A stretch of DNA of 35,725 nt from positions 1 to 35,725 of the forward strand of contig JAUICR010000006.1 in NCBI GenBank assembly GCA_030427785.1, read 5' to 3'. The translations under genes were made by a program, and so were the position numbers. This stretch comes from Bacteroidia bacterium. Its GTDB lineage: Bacteria > Bacteroidota > Bacteroidia > Flavobacteriales > Schleiferiaceae. Below, piece by piece: positions 1 to 10,189 of this stretch. The notes beneath the pieces are model-generated. The model was given only the letters and a program-made list of their open reading frames with translations. It was not told the DNA's origin and searched no databases. Positions within the stretch are counted from its first letter, which is position 1. The number at the start of each line of letters is the position of its first letter.

Positions 1-147
1 TCCATCTCATTGCTGCAAGTAAATGATACAGGTTATTACAATATCGAAAGTGGCATTCCACCAGATATTAAATTGGACAACAACCCGGTACGTGAATTAC
101 AAGGAATTGATGACATCTTAGAAACAGCGCTTAACCAGTTAAAGTAA
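1..147 (+). CDS. C-terminal fragment of a CDS truncated by the window start (possibly an S41-type peptidase C-terminus)
   Basis: Frame 1 is open from base 1 to TAA at 145-147: SISLLQVNDTGYYNIESGIPPDIKLDNNPVRELQGIDDILETALNQLK*. The G-IPPDI...D..LE.AL..L pattern resembles S41 peptidase C-termini. Confidence 0.5.
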   Translation, partial: SISLLQVNDTGYYNIESGIPPDIKLDNNPVRELQGIDDILETALNQLK

Positions 148-660
148 TTACTTCAACCAGCTGGAGTACATCACATAATTGTTTGCGATTCTATCTATTT
201 CTCCCGAAATGAGTTCTTGAGTAATATCCTTTACCTTTTTTGCGGGTACACCAGCATAAATGCAACCTGATGGTATATGAGTACCTTCTAAAACTACAGC
301 CCCTGCCGCTACTATTGAATTACTTTCTACCACACAATTGTCCATTACGATAGCCCCCATTCCTATCAATACATTGTCATGAATGGTACAACCATGAGCA
401 ATAGCATTGTGGCCTATAGACACATTATTACCAATAGTAAGCGGGTACTTTTGGTAAGTACAGTGAAGAGTAGCATTATCCTGCACATTTACTTTATTGC
501 CCATTTTTACCCAGTGTACATCGCCACGTACCACTGCCCCATACCATATACTGCAATCATCCCCCATTTCTATGTCTCCTATAAGTGTGGCATTTTCTGC
601 CAAAAAACAATTTTCCCCCTGCTTCAAAACTTTTCCCTTCACCTCTTTAATTAATGCCAT
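148..660 (-). CDS. gamma-carbonic anhydrase family protein (left-handed beta-helix hexapeptide repeats)
   Basis: 170 aa with hexapeptide repeats and GDV/VNVQDNATLHCT/IGHNAIAHGCTI motifs typical of the YrdA/PaaY/gamma-CA family. Confidence 0.9.
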   Translation of the reverse strand: MALIKEVKGKVLKQGENCFLAENATLIGDIEMGDDCSIWYGAVVRGDVHWVKMGNKVNVQDNATLHCTYQKYPLTIGNNVSIGHNAIAHGCTIHDNVLIGMGAIVMDNCVVESNSIVAAGAVVLEGTHIPSGCIYAGVPAKKVKDITQELISGEIDRIANNYVMYSSWLK

Positions 661-701
661 TCTTGATTCTGTTTATTTTATATGAAACAAAAGTAATGAG
701 A

Positions 702-734
702 TTGAACTCTGCCACATATCTGCTATTATCTTTG
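702..734 (+). promoter_or_regulatory. Bacteroidota-type promoter for the NifU-like gene (TTG 702-704, TATCTTTG 727-734)
   Basis: Exact TAnnTTTG match 17 bp upstream of the ATG at 751, with TTG 22 bp upstream of the -7 box. Confidence 0.5.
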
Positions 735-750
735 CAAAAAAATAGGACCG

Positions 751-1392
751 ATGGAAGAAATACAGAAAGTGCCAGTAAGCGTGTATGCAGAAATGACCCC
801 AAACCCTGCAGTACTAAAATTTGTAGCAAACAAAAGATTGGTAGGTGCTGATTCTATTGAATTTAAAAATATAGAAGAAGCCCAGGCATCGCCACTTGCC
901 GTTAAACTTTTCCATTTCCCTTTTGTAAAAGAGGTATTTATTACTAGCAATTATATCGCTATTACCAAGTACGATATTTTGGAATGGGAAGATGTAACGC
1001 TTGAGGTTCGTGAGCTTATCAGAGATTATATTGCTCAAGGAAATCCTGTACTTAAAAGTAATGAAGCCACTCCAGCAGCTTCAGATGCCAAAGGCGCGGA
1101 GGTAAAGTCAACAATAGGGGCGGTACACCCTCAAGAAAAAGACCCTAAAACCTGGGAACCCATTGAGCAAAAAATCTCATCATTGCTTGACGAATATGTA
1201 AAGCCTGCGGTAGAACAAGATGGCGGTAACATTAAGTTCTTAAACTTTACAGATGGCAAGGTTCAGGTATTACTACAAGGTGCTTGCTCGGGCTGCCCAT
1301 CTTCTACCCAAACGTTAAAGCAAGGAATTCAGAATTTGCTACAGGAAATGCTACCCGGACAAATAAAAGATGTGGAAGCTGTAAACGGCTAG
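751..1392 (+). CDS. NifU/Nfu-family Fe-S scaffold protein
   Basis: N-terminal Nfu_N-like region (MTPNPAVLKFVANK) and C-terminal NifU domain with CSGCPSS motif. Confidence 0.9.
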   Translation: MEEIQKVPVSVYAEMTPNPAVLKFVANKRLVGADSIEFKNIEEAQASPLAVKLFHFPFVKEVFITSNYIAITKYDILEWEDVTLEVRELIRDYIAQGNPVLKSNEATPAASDAKGAEVKSTIGAVHPQEKDPKTWEPIEQKISSLLDEYVKPAVEQDGGNIKFLNFTDGKVQVLLQGACSGCPSSTQTLKQGIQNLLQEMLPGQIKDVEAVNG

Positions 1393-2504
1393 CCGAAGCT
1401 TGGCTTTTGGGCCATAGTGGTAAGGTGACGCAGATGAGCTCCCATTGCATCCGATAACTTTTTGTACTCTTTGTATGGAAGGTTAAATTCTGCTGCTGTT
1501 TCTTTCACAATTTTAGCAAGCTCAGGATAATGTACATGGCAGATAGTAGGGAACAAATGATGTTCTACCTGAAAATTGAGCCCACCTACATACCAATTTA
1601 CGAGCTTATTCTTTTTGGCAAAATCCGCAGTAGTTCTGAGCTGGTGTTCCATCCACTCATCCTCGGCCATTCCTGATTCTGGAATATCCATATTTTCTAC
1701 CCCTTCCACCATATGTGCCAATTGAAACACATAACTTAATACCACTCCTGCCGTAAAATGCATGAGTATAAACCCTAGAATAATCAAATACCAGGGTTGC
1801 GGAACCAATAGTAAAGGCAACACAAAAAAGATGGAAAAGTATATGGCTTTAGTTACCACTAAAACAAGCCATTCCTTTTTGATGCTTTCTTTGGTATGCC
1901 CTCCTACTCCATTCTTATAATACCTATGAAGTTGCTTAAAATCTTTAAGCATCACCCAATTAATAGTGAGCAAACCATAAATGAAAGGATGGTAAAACCT
2001 TTGAAATCGATGAAATTTTTTCCAGGGCTGTGAGGGATGCATTCGTATAATTCCGGAGGAATCCATATCCTCATCCAAACCTTCAATATTTGTGAAAGTA
2101 TGATGTAAAATATTGTGCTGCACCCGCCAATTAGCTGCATTACCACTAATAATGTATATGGTACCTCCAAGCCATTTATTCACAATTCTATTTTTATGAT
2201 AGGCTCCATGTATGGCATCATGCATTACACTCATACCTATACCTGACATTCCCAAGCCCATAATGACGAAAAGCAACATCATAAGCCAAACCGAAGGGTT
2301 AGCGAAAATTAGAAAGAAAAATGGAACCAGGTATAGGGCTAACATTGCGATGGTTTTAAGCACCATCTTATAGTTAGCTTTACTCGAAATTTTATTAGAC
2401 TCAAAATAGTCTTTTACTCGTTGGGTTAAGGCGGTGCGAAATGAATTTTCTGTTGGTCTTGGAAACCGAACGCCTGAAGTGGATACTCCCATATAAATCC
2501 TCAA
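1389..2504 (-). CDS. membrane fatty-acid desaturase (acyl-CoA desaturase-like)
   Basis: His boxes HDAIHGAYH, HNILHHTFTN and QVEHHLFP; several hydrophobic segments. Confidence 0.92.
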   Translation of the reverse strand: MRIYMGVSTSGVRFPRPTENSFRTALTQRVKDYFESNKISSKANYKMVLKTIAMLALYLVPFFFLIFANPSVWLMMLLFVIMGLGMSGIGMSVMHDAIHGAYHKNRIVNKWLGGTIYIISGNAANWRVQHNILHHTFTNIEGLDEDMDSSGIIRMHPSQPWKKFHRFQRFYHPFIYGLLTINWVMLKDFKQLHRYYKNGVGGHTKESIKKEWLVLVVTKAIYFSIFFVLPLLLVPQPWYLIILGFILMHFTAGVVLSYVFQLAHMVEGVENMDIPESGMAEDEWMEHQLRTTADFAKKNKLVNWYVGGLNFQVEHHLFPTICHVHYPELAKIVKETAAEFNLPYKEYKKLSDAMGAHLRHLTTMAQKPSFG

Positions 2505-2552
2505 AATTTTTTATTAATCGAAAGAGATACCATAGGTATTGATATCAAAATC

Positions 2553-2560
2553 TATTTTTG
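2553..2560 (+). promoter_or_regulatory. TAnnTTTG-type -7 element (TATTTTTG) upstream of pgi
   Basis: Exact match to TAnnTTTG, 17 bp upstream of the ATG at 2578. Confidence 0.35.
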
Positions 2561-2577
2561 CGAAAATAGTGCATAAA

Positions 2578-4224
2578 ATGCTAGCAAAAATTAATCCTAC
2601 TTCTACAAAATCCTGGGCTAAACTAAAAGAACATCAAAGGCAAATTGAACCTAGCCATTTGCGTGATTTCTTCAGTAAAGACCCAAAAAGGTTCGCTGAT
2701 TTTCAGGTTAGCTTTGATGATATTCTATTTGACTTTTCCAAAAACAGAATTACAAAAGAAACCATGGGGCTACTTAAGCAACTCATGGAGGAGTGTAAAG
2801 TGGCAGATGGAATTGAAAAACAATTTTCGGGTGCTACCATAAACGAAACCGAAAACCGAGCAGTGCTTCATACCGCACTCCGCAATTTTTCGGGCAATCC
2901 TGTATTTGTACACGGTAAGGATGTAATGCCCCAAATTTTTAAAGTGCTTGAGCAAATGAAGTCCTTTTCTGAAAAAGTGATTTCGGGTGAATGGAGAGGG
3001 CACACAGGAAGCAGAATTAAATCTATTGTAAACATCGGCATTGGAGGTTCGGACCTTGGCCCAATGATGGTGTCTGAAGCATTAAAACCTTACCACGTTT
3101 CGGGAATACAGGGATACTTTGTATCGAACGTGGACGGTGGGGATATAGCTGAAACCTTAAAAAATTTAGATCCAGATAGCACACTTTTTATTGTGGCTTC
3201 CAAAACATTTAGCACCCAAGAAACCATGACCAACGCAAGGTCTGCTCGAAAGTGGTTGCTAGATTCGGGCGCGCCACAAGGTGCTATTGCCAAGCATTTT
3301 GTTGCTGTAAGTACTAATCATCAAGCGGTAGCAGATTTTGGTATAGACCCCGAGAATGTTTTTGAATTTTGGGAATGGGTAGGCGGACGGTATTCGGTAT
3401 GGTCTTCTATCGGGCTTTCGCTCTGTTGTATTTTGGGTTACGAAAATTTTGAGAGTTTCTTAAAAGGTGCACATGAAATGGACGAGCATTTTAAAACGGC
3501 CCCTTTTGAGAATAATGCACCTATGATCATGGCTGCCTTAGGCATCTGGTATGTCAATTTTTGGAACGTTGACTCCGAAGCCATTATTCCATACTATCAA
3601 AATATGCATCGCTTTGCGGCCTATTTTCAGCAAGGAAATATGGAGAGCAATGGAAAATCGGTAGATAGAAATGGAAAGGCAGTGGATTATAAAACAGGAC
3701 CAGTAGTATGGGGAGAGCCCGGCACTAATGGGCAGCATGCTTTCTTCCAGCTTTTACATCAAGGAAAACACATGATTCCATGCGATTTTATTGGGTTTAG
3801 CAATAGCCCTTACCCGCTTAGTGATCACCAACAAAAATTGATGGCGAACTTTTTTGCCCAAACAGAGGCACTTATGATGGGTAAAACCAAAGAAGAAGTA
3901 ATGGCTGGTATGGGAGAATCCATCAATAAAAATCTGGTTCCTTTCAAAGTATTTGAAGGCAATAGGCCTACCACCACAATTTTAGCCAATACACCAAACC
4001 CAAATACTATTGGAAAACTACTAGCATGCTATGAGCACAAAATATTTGTGCAAGGGTTGGTCTGGAACATTTTTTCATACGATCAATGGGGGGTAGAACT
4101 AGGAAAGCAATTAGCTGAAAAAATATTACCTGCCCTTGACGCATCTGATTCCAACCATCCTCAATTTGATAGTTCTACTTCCGGGCTTATTGCCAAATTT
4201 CATAAAGACCGAACAAAATCCTAA
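2578..4224 (+). CDS. pgi: glucose-6-phosphate isomerase (ORF track start 2539 is TTG; ATG at 2578 preferred)
   Basis: GPI signatures [43 protein letters not shown] and [13 protein letters not shown] -7-like element lies inside the longer N-terminal call. Confidence 0.95.
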   Translation: MLAKINPTSTKSWAKLKEHQRQIEPSHLRDFFSKDPKRFADFQVSFDDILFDFSKNRITKETMGLLKQLMEECKVADGIEKQFSGATINETENRAVLHTALRNFSGNPVFVHGKDVMPQIFKVLEQMKSFSEKVISGEWRGHTGSRIKSIVNIGIGGSDLGPMMVSEALKPYHVSGIQGYFVSNVDGGDIAETLKNLDPDSTLFIVASKTFSTQETMTNARSARKWLLDSGAPQGAIAKHFVAVSTNHQAVADFGIDPENVFEFWEWVGGRYSVWSSIGLSLCCILGYENFESFLKGAHEMDEHFKTAPFENNAPMIMAALGIWYVNFWNVDSEAIIPYYQNMHRFAAYFQQGNMESNGKSVDRNGKAVDYKTGPVVWGEPGTNGQHAFFQLLHQGKHMIPCDFIGFSNSPYPLSDHQQKLMANFFAQTEALMMGKTKEEVMAGMGESINKNLVPFKVFEGNRPTTTILANTPNPNTIGKLLACYEHKIFVQGLVWNIFSYDQWGVELGKQLAEKILPALDASDSNHPQFDSSTSGLIAKFHKDRTKS

Positions 4225-4439
4225 AACTGGCACAAAAGCATTTTGTGGCCTAAATCCACAGTTTGTACCAGCCAATAAAATAATTACCCAATCCTGTACG
4301 CGTGCATTTTTGTATTGAAAAACTTGTATACATTTGGTTATGTGTAAACTAGTGTCACTAGGTCTGGTTTTATTAGTACAACTTGACAAACAAGGCACGA
4401 TTTTACTCAAAGAAAATTAAATCTAAAAACCACAAATAC

Positions 4440-5312
4440 ATGAAAAAGTTATTTTTCGCTTTGCTTGCTTTACCGCTGTTAGTAGCCTGTAATCAGGATA
4501 TAAAAGATGAGAACGCAAGACTGAAACTTGAAAATGAAAGGCTTTCAAGTAACGTTTCCTCTCAAGATTCTGTGATCAATAGTTTCATAGATGACTTTGC
4601 CAGGATTCAAGAAAATTTAGCAGCAATACGCGAAAGAGAAGAAAGCATCCAAGCAGCTAGCGAAGGTGATATGGAAAAATCAGACAATGTGCGCGAGTCT
4701 GTAATAAATGATGTGGAAGTAATTAATCAATTACTTTCTGAAAACAGATTACTTATTAACGACTTGAATGGTAAGCTTGCGAAAAGCAAAGGCGACAACT
4801 CTCGATTGAGAAAAATGACGGCTAACCTTCAAAAAGAAATTGAAACTAAAGATTCTCAAATTTTAGAACTAAAAGAGAACTTGGCTTCAATGAATTTTGA
4901 GATGAACCAATTGAATTCAAAACTAGACACAGCTAATGCACTGACTAAAAAACAGCAGCAAGAAATTCAGGAAAAAACAGCTAACCTAAACACAGCTTAC
5001 TATGCTGTAGGTACCGCATCTGAACTGGAAGAAAACAATGTGATAGACCGCAAAGGTGGTGTAATAGGGATAGGTAGAACCAAGACCATGGCTGATGATT
5101 TTGACTTGGCTTATTTTACTCAAATCGATATCACCAAAACAACCAACATACCCTTGGATGTTGCAGAAAAGAAAATGAAGATTGTTTCAAGTCATCCTAG
5201 TGATTCTTTCACTTTGAACAAATCAGAGGAGGGCCGTATTACTGGATTGGAAATAACAAATCCCACTAAGTTTTGGAAAACATCCAAGCACCTGGTAATT
5301 ATTGCTGACTAA
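4440..5312 (+). CDS. putative coiled-coil lipoprotein (start refined from 4383 to ATG 4440)
   Basis: MKKLFFALLALPLLVACNQD is a lipoprotein signal with lipobox; followed by long heptad-like Leu/Glu/Lys-rich stretches. Confidence 0.7.
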   Translation: MKKLFFALLALPLLVACNQDIKDENARLKLENERLSSNVSSQDSVINSFIDDFARIQENLAAIREREESIQAASEGDMEKSDNVRESVINDVEVINQLLSENRLLINDLNGKLAKSKGDNSRLRKMTANLQKEIETKDSQILELKENLASMNFEMNQLNSKLDTANALTKKQQQEIQEKTANLNTAYYAVGTASELEENNVIDRKGGVIGIGRTKTMADDFDLAYFTQIDITKTTNIPLDVAEKKMKIVSSHPSDSFTLNKSEEGRITGLEITNPTKFWKTSKHLVIIAD

Positions 5313-5331
5313 GATTCAATAAAAATTTATC

Positions 5332-5367
5332 AAAGGGGATTCGCTGTAGACGAGTCCCCTTTTTTTG
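5332..5367 (+). terminator. Rho-independent terminator after the coiled-coil lipoprotein gene
   Basis: AAAGGGGATTC...GAGTCCCCTTTTTTT stem-loop with T-run. Confidence 0.8.
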
Positions 5368-5436
5368 TGCTTCAGGTTGTTTAAACTTTAGTCTTAACTG
5401 GTTATAAAATGGGGCCTAGCTCATTGTCAATATCTT

Positions 5437-5444
5437 TACATTTG
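5437..5444 (+). promoter_or_regulatory. possible -7 element TACATTTG upstream of the 144-aa membrane protein gene
   Basis: Exact TAnnTTTG match 17 bp upstream of ATG 5462; no clear TTG at the expected spacing. Confidence 0.35.
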
Positions 5445-5461
5445 TCATAAATTATATCTCA

Positions 5462-5896
5462 ATGTATTCAGCTTTACAATCCATTCATTCATTTCTACCT
5501 TACTTGCTTATAGCCGCTTTGGTTTCGGGCATACTAATAAATATTGCAAAACGGTTTGGCGGAAGATCCTTTAAAAAAGGAGACAAAATATTAGCCGTGG
5601 TGGGCTTAGCCCTTACCCATCTCCAGCTATTGGTAGGCCTAGCGCTATATGCAGTTAGTCCTCGTATAAATGCGGCTTTCAACTCGGGTGAACTTATGTC
5701 TAACGCCAACCATAGGCTCTATGCTATCGAACATCCGTTGGCCATGATTGTAGCCGTGGTTTTAGTTACTATAGGATATTCAAAAGCTAAACGCAAAGAA
5801 AATGATGCCGCCAAGTTTCAAACTCTGGCAATATTTTATGGTATTGCCCTTGTTGTTCTTTTATCAAGAATTCCTTGGAGCGAATGGTTAGCCTAA
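5462..5896 (+). CDS. small integral membrane protein (about 4 TM segments), uncharacterised conserved type
   Basis: 144-aa hydrophobic ORF immediately upstream of hflX. Confidence 0.75.
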   Translation: MYSALQSIHSFLPYLLIAALVSGILINIAKRFGGRSFKKGDKILAVVGLALTHLQLLVGLALYAVSPRINAAFNSGELMSNANHRLYAIEHPLAMIVAVVLVTIGYSKAKRKENDAAKFQTLAIFYGIALVVLLSRIPWSEWLA

Positions 5897-5902
5897 AATA
5901 AT

Positions 5903-7096
5903 ATGATAGAAGCCCCACGAAAAACAAAACGCGAAAGCGAATCTGCCATTCTGATTGGAGTAGTTACACAATTTCAAACAGAAGAGAAGCTTGATGAATA
6001 TCTTGATGAGCTGGAGTTTTTAGCCGAAACAGCCGGAGCAACTACCTTGAAAAGATTTTGGCAAAAAGTAGACAAACCAAACCCAAAAACATTTTTAGGC
6101 TCTGGTAAAATTGATTCTATTCAGGAATACATCAAAGAGCATGAGGTAGATCTTGCCATTTTTGATGACGAGTTATCTCCTTCTCAATTAAAAAATATTG
6201 AAAAAGTATTTGGATGTAAAGTACTAGACCGTACCAATCTGATTCTCGACATTTTTGCAGCGCGAGCTCAAACATCCTATGCGCGCACGCAAGTAGAGCT
6301 GGCTCAATACCAATATCTATTGCCACGCCTTACTAATATGTGGACCCACCTTAGCAAGCAAAAAGGGGGAATTGGGATGAAAGGGCCTGGCGAAAGAGAA
6401 ATAGAAACGGATAGACGAATAATTCGTGATAAAATAGTTTTGTTAAAATCAAAACTGGAGAAGATAGATAAGCAGCAGGCAACACAACGCGGAAATCGAG
6501 GATCAATGATTAGAGTAGCCCTGGTAGGATACACCAACGTGGGCAAATCTACACTGATGAACTTGTTGAGTAAATCTGAAGTGTTTGCAGAAAATAAGCT
6601 TTTTGCCACACTAGATACAACGGTGAGAAAAGTGGTGATACAGAATTTACCATTTTTGCTTACTGATACAGTAGGGTTTATTCGCAAGCTTCCTACCCAG
6701 CTTATTGAGTCATTCAAATCTACCCTTGACGAAGTACGGGAGGCCGATGTGCTGGTACATGTTGTTGATATTTCACATCCCAATTTTGAGGAACATATAG
6801 AAACAGTTCAGCAGATTATTGCCGAAATAGATGGACGGGAAAAACCCACCATTATGGTGTTCAATAAAATTGATCAATTCACATTTGAAGAAAAAGATGA
6901 AGATGACCTTGAACCCATTACTACTAAGAATTATAGCCTAGAAGACTGGAAAAAAACCTGGTTTTCTAAAAATGAAAATTCCTTGTTTATCTCAGCTACT
7001 GACGAAATAAATATTGACGAATTAAAAAAATCCCTGTACGATATGGTGGCCGAACTGCATTCCATCAGATTTCCGTACAATAACTTTCTGTACTAG
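5903..7096 (+). CDS. hflX: GTPase HflX
   Basis: GGIGMKGPGEREIETDRR, G1 GYTNVGKST, DTVGFI, NKID. Confidence 0.96.
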   Translation: MIEAPRKTKRESESAILIGVVTQFQTEEKLDEYLDELEFLAETAGATTLKRFWQKVDKPNPKTFLGSGKIDSIQEYIKEHEVDLAIFDDELSPSQLKNIEKVFGCKVLDRTNLILDIFAARAQTSYARTQVELAQYQYLLPRLTNMWTHLSKQKGGIGMKGPGEREIETDRRIIRDKIVLLKSKLEKIDKQQATQRGNRGSMIRVALVGYTNVGKSTLMNLLSKSEVFAENKLFATLDTTVRKVVIQNLPFLLTDTVGFIRKLPTQLIESFKSTLDEVREADVLVHVVDISHPNFEEHIETVQQIIAEIDGREKPTIMVFNKIDQFTFEEKDEDDLEPITTKNYSLEDWKKTWFSKNENSLFISATDEINIDELKKSLYDMVAELHSIRFPYNNFLY

Positions 7097-7157
7097 ACAG
7101 CCTTAATCACCCCAATTTTTTTAGGGAATTGTAATAGAGGTTAGCTAACTTGCTGCT

Positions 7158-8879
7158 ATGGATTATCGCTGGAAATACATTGCTAAGCCTGACCACCAAA
7201 AGGTGGAGCGCTTGCAAGAAAAACTTGGTATAGACAACTTCCTTACAGCCTTATTGGTACAACGTGGTATCGAAGATTTTGATAGCGCCAAGGCTTATTT
7301 TAGGCCAAGTTTACAAACGCTACACGATCCATACCTTATGCTGAATATGGATAAGGCAGTTGCTCGCATTAAGCAGGCCATAAGTAATAAGGAGCGTATA
7401 TTAATCTATGGCGATTATGATGTAGACGGCACTACCTCGGTAGCACTGGTTTATTCTTTTTTACAAAGGCATTACGATGCTATCGACACCTACATTCCTG
7501 ATAGATACACAGAGGGCTATGGCATTTCGCTAGCAGGCATTGATTATGCTCATGACAATGGCATTTCATTAATCATAGCGCTAGATTGCGGTATAAAGGC
7601 AATAAAGCAGGTAGATTATGCCGCTGAGCGAGATATAGACTTTATAATTTGTGACCATCATCGCCCGGGCAAAGAAATACCCAATGCTGCCGCAATTCTT
7701 GACCCCAAACAAGAGGATTGCCAATACCCGTATGATGAGCTCAGTGGATGTGGTGTGGGTTTTAAGCTAGTACAGGCCTTGTGCAAAGAGTGGCAATTGA
7801 AAGATGAAGAATGGATATCACTTTTGGATCTCTTAGCCATTAGCATTGGGGCAGATATTGTACCCATTACAGGCGAAAACAGGGTACTTACATATCATGG
7901 GTTAAAACTCATTAATGGTAATTCAAGACCCGGAATCAAACTGTTAATAGAACTAGCGGGTAAATCAAACCAAGAGCTGAGCATCACTGATGTGGTATTT
8001 ACCTTGGGGCCTCGTATCAATGCAGCTGGAAGAATTTCGCACGGCAGGCATGCGGTAGACCTTATGACCGAATCGAATATGGTTAGACTTGAGGAGATTT
8101 GTAAACTAATAAATGATCAAAACAGCGAAAGAAGGATAATAGACAGTAGCATTACAGCAGAGGCCTTGGAAATGATTGCTGAGGAAGAAAAAGTGCGAAA
8201 ACGTCATACCACCGTTCTTAATCACGATAGCTGGCACAAGGGCGTTATTGGTATTGTTGCTTCCCGATTAATTGAAACTCACTATCGTCCTACTGTTATC
8301 TTCACTAGGAGCAATGGTCTCTTAGCAGGTTCTGCCAGGTCAGTAAAAGGCTTTGATGTATACAAAGCTCTGGAAGAGTGCAGCGATATTCTAGAACAAT
8401 TTGGGGGGCATATGTATGCTGCTGGAATGACGCTGAATCCCGATCGTTTTGATGACTTTAAAGCGCGATTTGACCAAGTGGTAGCGGAAAGCATTTCTGA
8501 AGAGATGCTAATACCAGAGATAGAGGTGGATGGCTCTGTATCGTTTGCTGACCTTACTCCTAAGTTTTTTAGAATACTAAAACAATTTGCCCCGTTTGGC
8601 CCTCGAAATATGGCGCCTACTTTGGTTACCCATAATCTGATTAATACAGGTGGCAGTAGGCTGGTAGGGGCTGATAGTTCTCATCTAAAAGTAGCCTTAA
8701 AAGAACCTGAATCGGGAATCATCCTCTCAGGCATCGGTTTTGGGATGGCTGATAAACTACCTTTACTAAACTCCAATAAACCTGTTTCTGCTGCCTATCA
8801 CCTTGAAGAAAATAACTTTAGAGGCAACACATCACTTCAATTGCATTTGAAGGATCTCAAGCTCACAAGCTCTGTTTAG
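7158..8879 (+). CDS. recJ: single-stranded-DNA-specific exonuclease RecJ
   Basis: DHH motifs YGDYDVDGTTS, ALDCG, CDHHRPG; DHHA1 GGHMYAAGMTL. Confidence 0.96.
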   Translation: MDYRWKYIAKPDHQKVERLQEKLGIDNFLTALLVQRGIEDFDSAKAYFRPSLQTLHDPYLMLNMDKAVARIKQAISNKERILIYGDYDVDGTTSVALVYSFLQRHYDAIDTYIPDRYTEGYGISLAGIDYAHDNGISLIIALDCGIKAIKQVDYAAERDIDFIICDHHRPGKEIPNAAAILDPKQEDCQYPYDELSGCGVGFKLVQALCKEWQLKDEEWISLLDLLAISIGADIVPITGENRVLTYHGLKLINGNSRPGIKLLIELAGKSNQELSITDVVFTLGPRINAAGRISHGRHAVDLMTESNMVRLEEICKLINDQNSERRIIDSSITAEALEMIAEEEKVRKRHTTVLNHDSWHKGVIGIVASRLIETHYRPTVIFTRSNGLLAGSARSVKGFDVYKALEECSDILEQFGGHMYAAGMTLNPDRFDDFKARFDQVVAESISEEMLIPEIEVDGSVSFADLTPKFFRILKQFAPFGPRNMAPTLVTHNLINTGGSRLVGADSSHLKVALKEPESGIILSGIGFGMADKLPLLNSNKPVSAAYHLEENNFRGNTSLQLHLKDLKLTSSV

Positions 8880-10189
8880 TTGAATGTAACGGTCATTTGC
8901 TCATCAGTTTGTTCCTCCAATCCTACAGGCATTGCGTCTATTTGCTTTTTCAGCAATTCCATTTTGCTATTAAAATCTGCTTGATAGCTTGGCTTGATAG
9001 GCTCTGCTTCAGGTAATTTCTCGCGCAAGGGATCAACCTGCACACCGTTTTTCCAGAAACGGTAGCACACGTGCGGACCAGTAGCCAAACCCGTGCTACC
9101 CACATAACCTATCACAGTTCCTTGTTTCACAATTTTACCTTTTTTCATACCACTGGCAAATTTGCTCATGTGCAAATACTGAGTAGTGTACGTAGCGTTG
9201 TGTTTTATTTTTATATAATTTCCATTTCCACGAGTATAGGCAGCAGCTATCACTTCACCATCGGCTGTAGCCATTATAGGGGTGCCACTAGGCGCAGCAT
9301 AGTCGGTTCCTAGATGAGCTTTAAACCTCTTTAGCACCGGGTGAAATCTCTTCGGATTATACCTGCTGGATATACGACTAAACTGAAGCGGTGCTTTTAA
9401 AAAGGCCTTTCTAAGCGTTTTTCCATTTTCATCAAAATAATCGTAATAATCTTCACCATTAGAATAGTAAAAAGAATAGAACGATTCCTTTCCATGGTTA
9501 AACTCAGCGGCCAAAATACGTCCTACCCCTACGGAAACACTATCATCAATAAACTGCTCCTTATAGATCACTTTAAAATAATCTCCTTTCTGAATTCGGA
9601 AAAAATCTATCGACCACGCATATATATCGGCCAATCTCATGGTAAGTTCTGGAGACGCACCTTTATCTACCAGGGTTTGATATAACGAGGAGTTGATTTC
9701 ACCACTTACCTCACGTGTTATTTCAGTAATTTCCTTTTGTCCTTTTACTACGCTCACCGAATCTCCAAAATCAAAAACATAATAATCTATCGGATTTGAT
9801 TGATACACCATATAGCGCACTGTACTGCTACTATCCGTATGGTCAAGAAAAAGGAAATATGTATTACCAGCCCGTATTCTACGAACATCAAACACCTCCT
9901 TAAAATTTTCGGCTACCGAATGAATTTTATCATAACCCAGGCCCTTTGCCAATAATATGTTTCCAAACGATTCACCACTCTGTACTTTTTCGTTTATTAC
10001 TTCAAACGAATCCATGGCAATACCAAAAAGGTATGACACCTCGGGCACATGCACTTCTTGGCCCTCTTGCATAGATAATTCATCAAATGCATCATTAGTG
10101 GGTGATTCATCAGAAGGGTAGGTAAAAAATAAAACTAGAAGTAAACCAATGGCAACCAGCGCAATTGCCCAGGGTGATATTTTTTTCAT
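8876..10189 (-). CDS. M23 family metallopeptidase, membrane-anchored (start refined to ATG at 10189)
   Basis: HLGTDYAAPSGTPIMATADGEV...YLHMSKF...G.VGSTGLATGPHVCYRFW LytM motifs; MKKISPWAIALVAIGLLLVLFF N-terminal TM. Confidence 0.93.
   Translation of the reverse strand: MKKISPWAIALVAIGLLLVLFFTYPSDESPTNDAFDELSMQEGQEVHVPEVSYLFGIAMDSFEVINEKVQSGESFGNILLAKGLGYDKIHSVAENFKEVFDVRRIRAGNTYFLFLDHTDSSSTVRYMVYQSNPIDYYVFDFGDSVSVVKGQKEITEITREVSGEINSSLYQTLVDKGASPELTMRLADIYAWSIDFFRIQKGDYFKVIYKEQFIDDSVSVGVGRILAAEFNHGKESFYSFYYSNGEDYYDYFDENGKTLRKAFLKAPLQFSRISSRYNPKRFHPVLKRFKAHLGTDYAAPSGTPIMATADGEVIAAAYTRGNGNYIKIKHNATYTTQYLHMSKFASGMKKGKIVKQGTVIGYVGSTGLATGPHVCYRFWKNGVQVDPLREKLPEAEPIKPSYQADFNSKMELLKKQIDAMPVGLEEQTDEQMTVTFN

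Noticed and set aside
6304-6783. 159-aa minus-strand ORF inside hflX
   Set aside because: Antisense to a clear HflX coding sequence; composition is the shadow of the sense codons and no domain is recognisable
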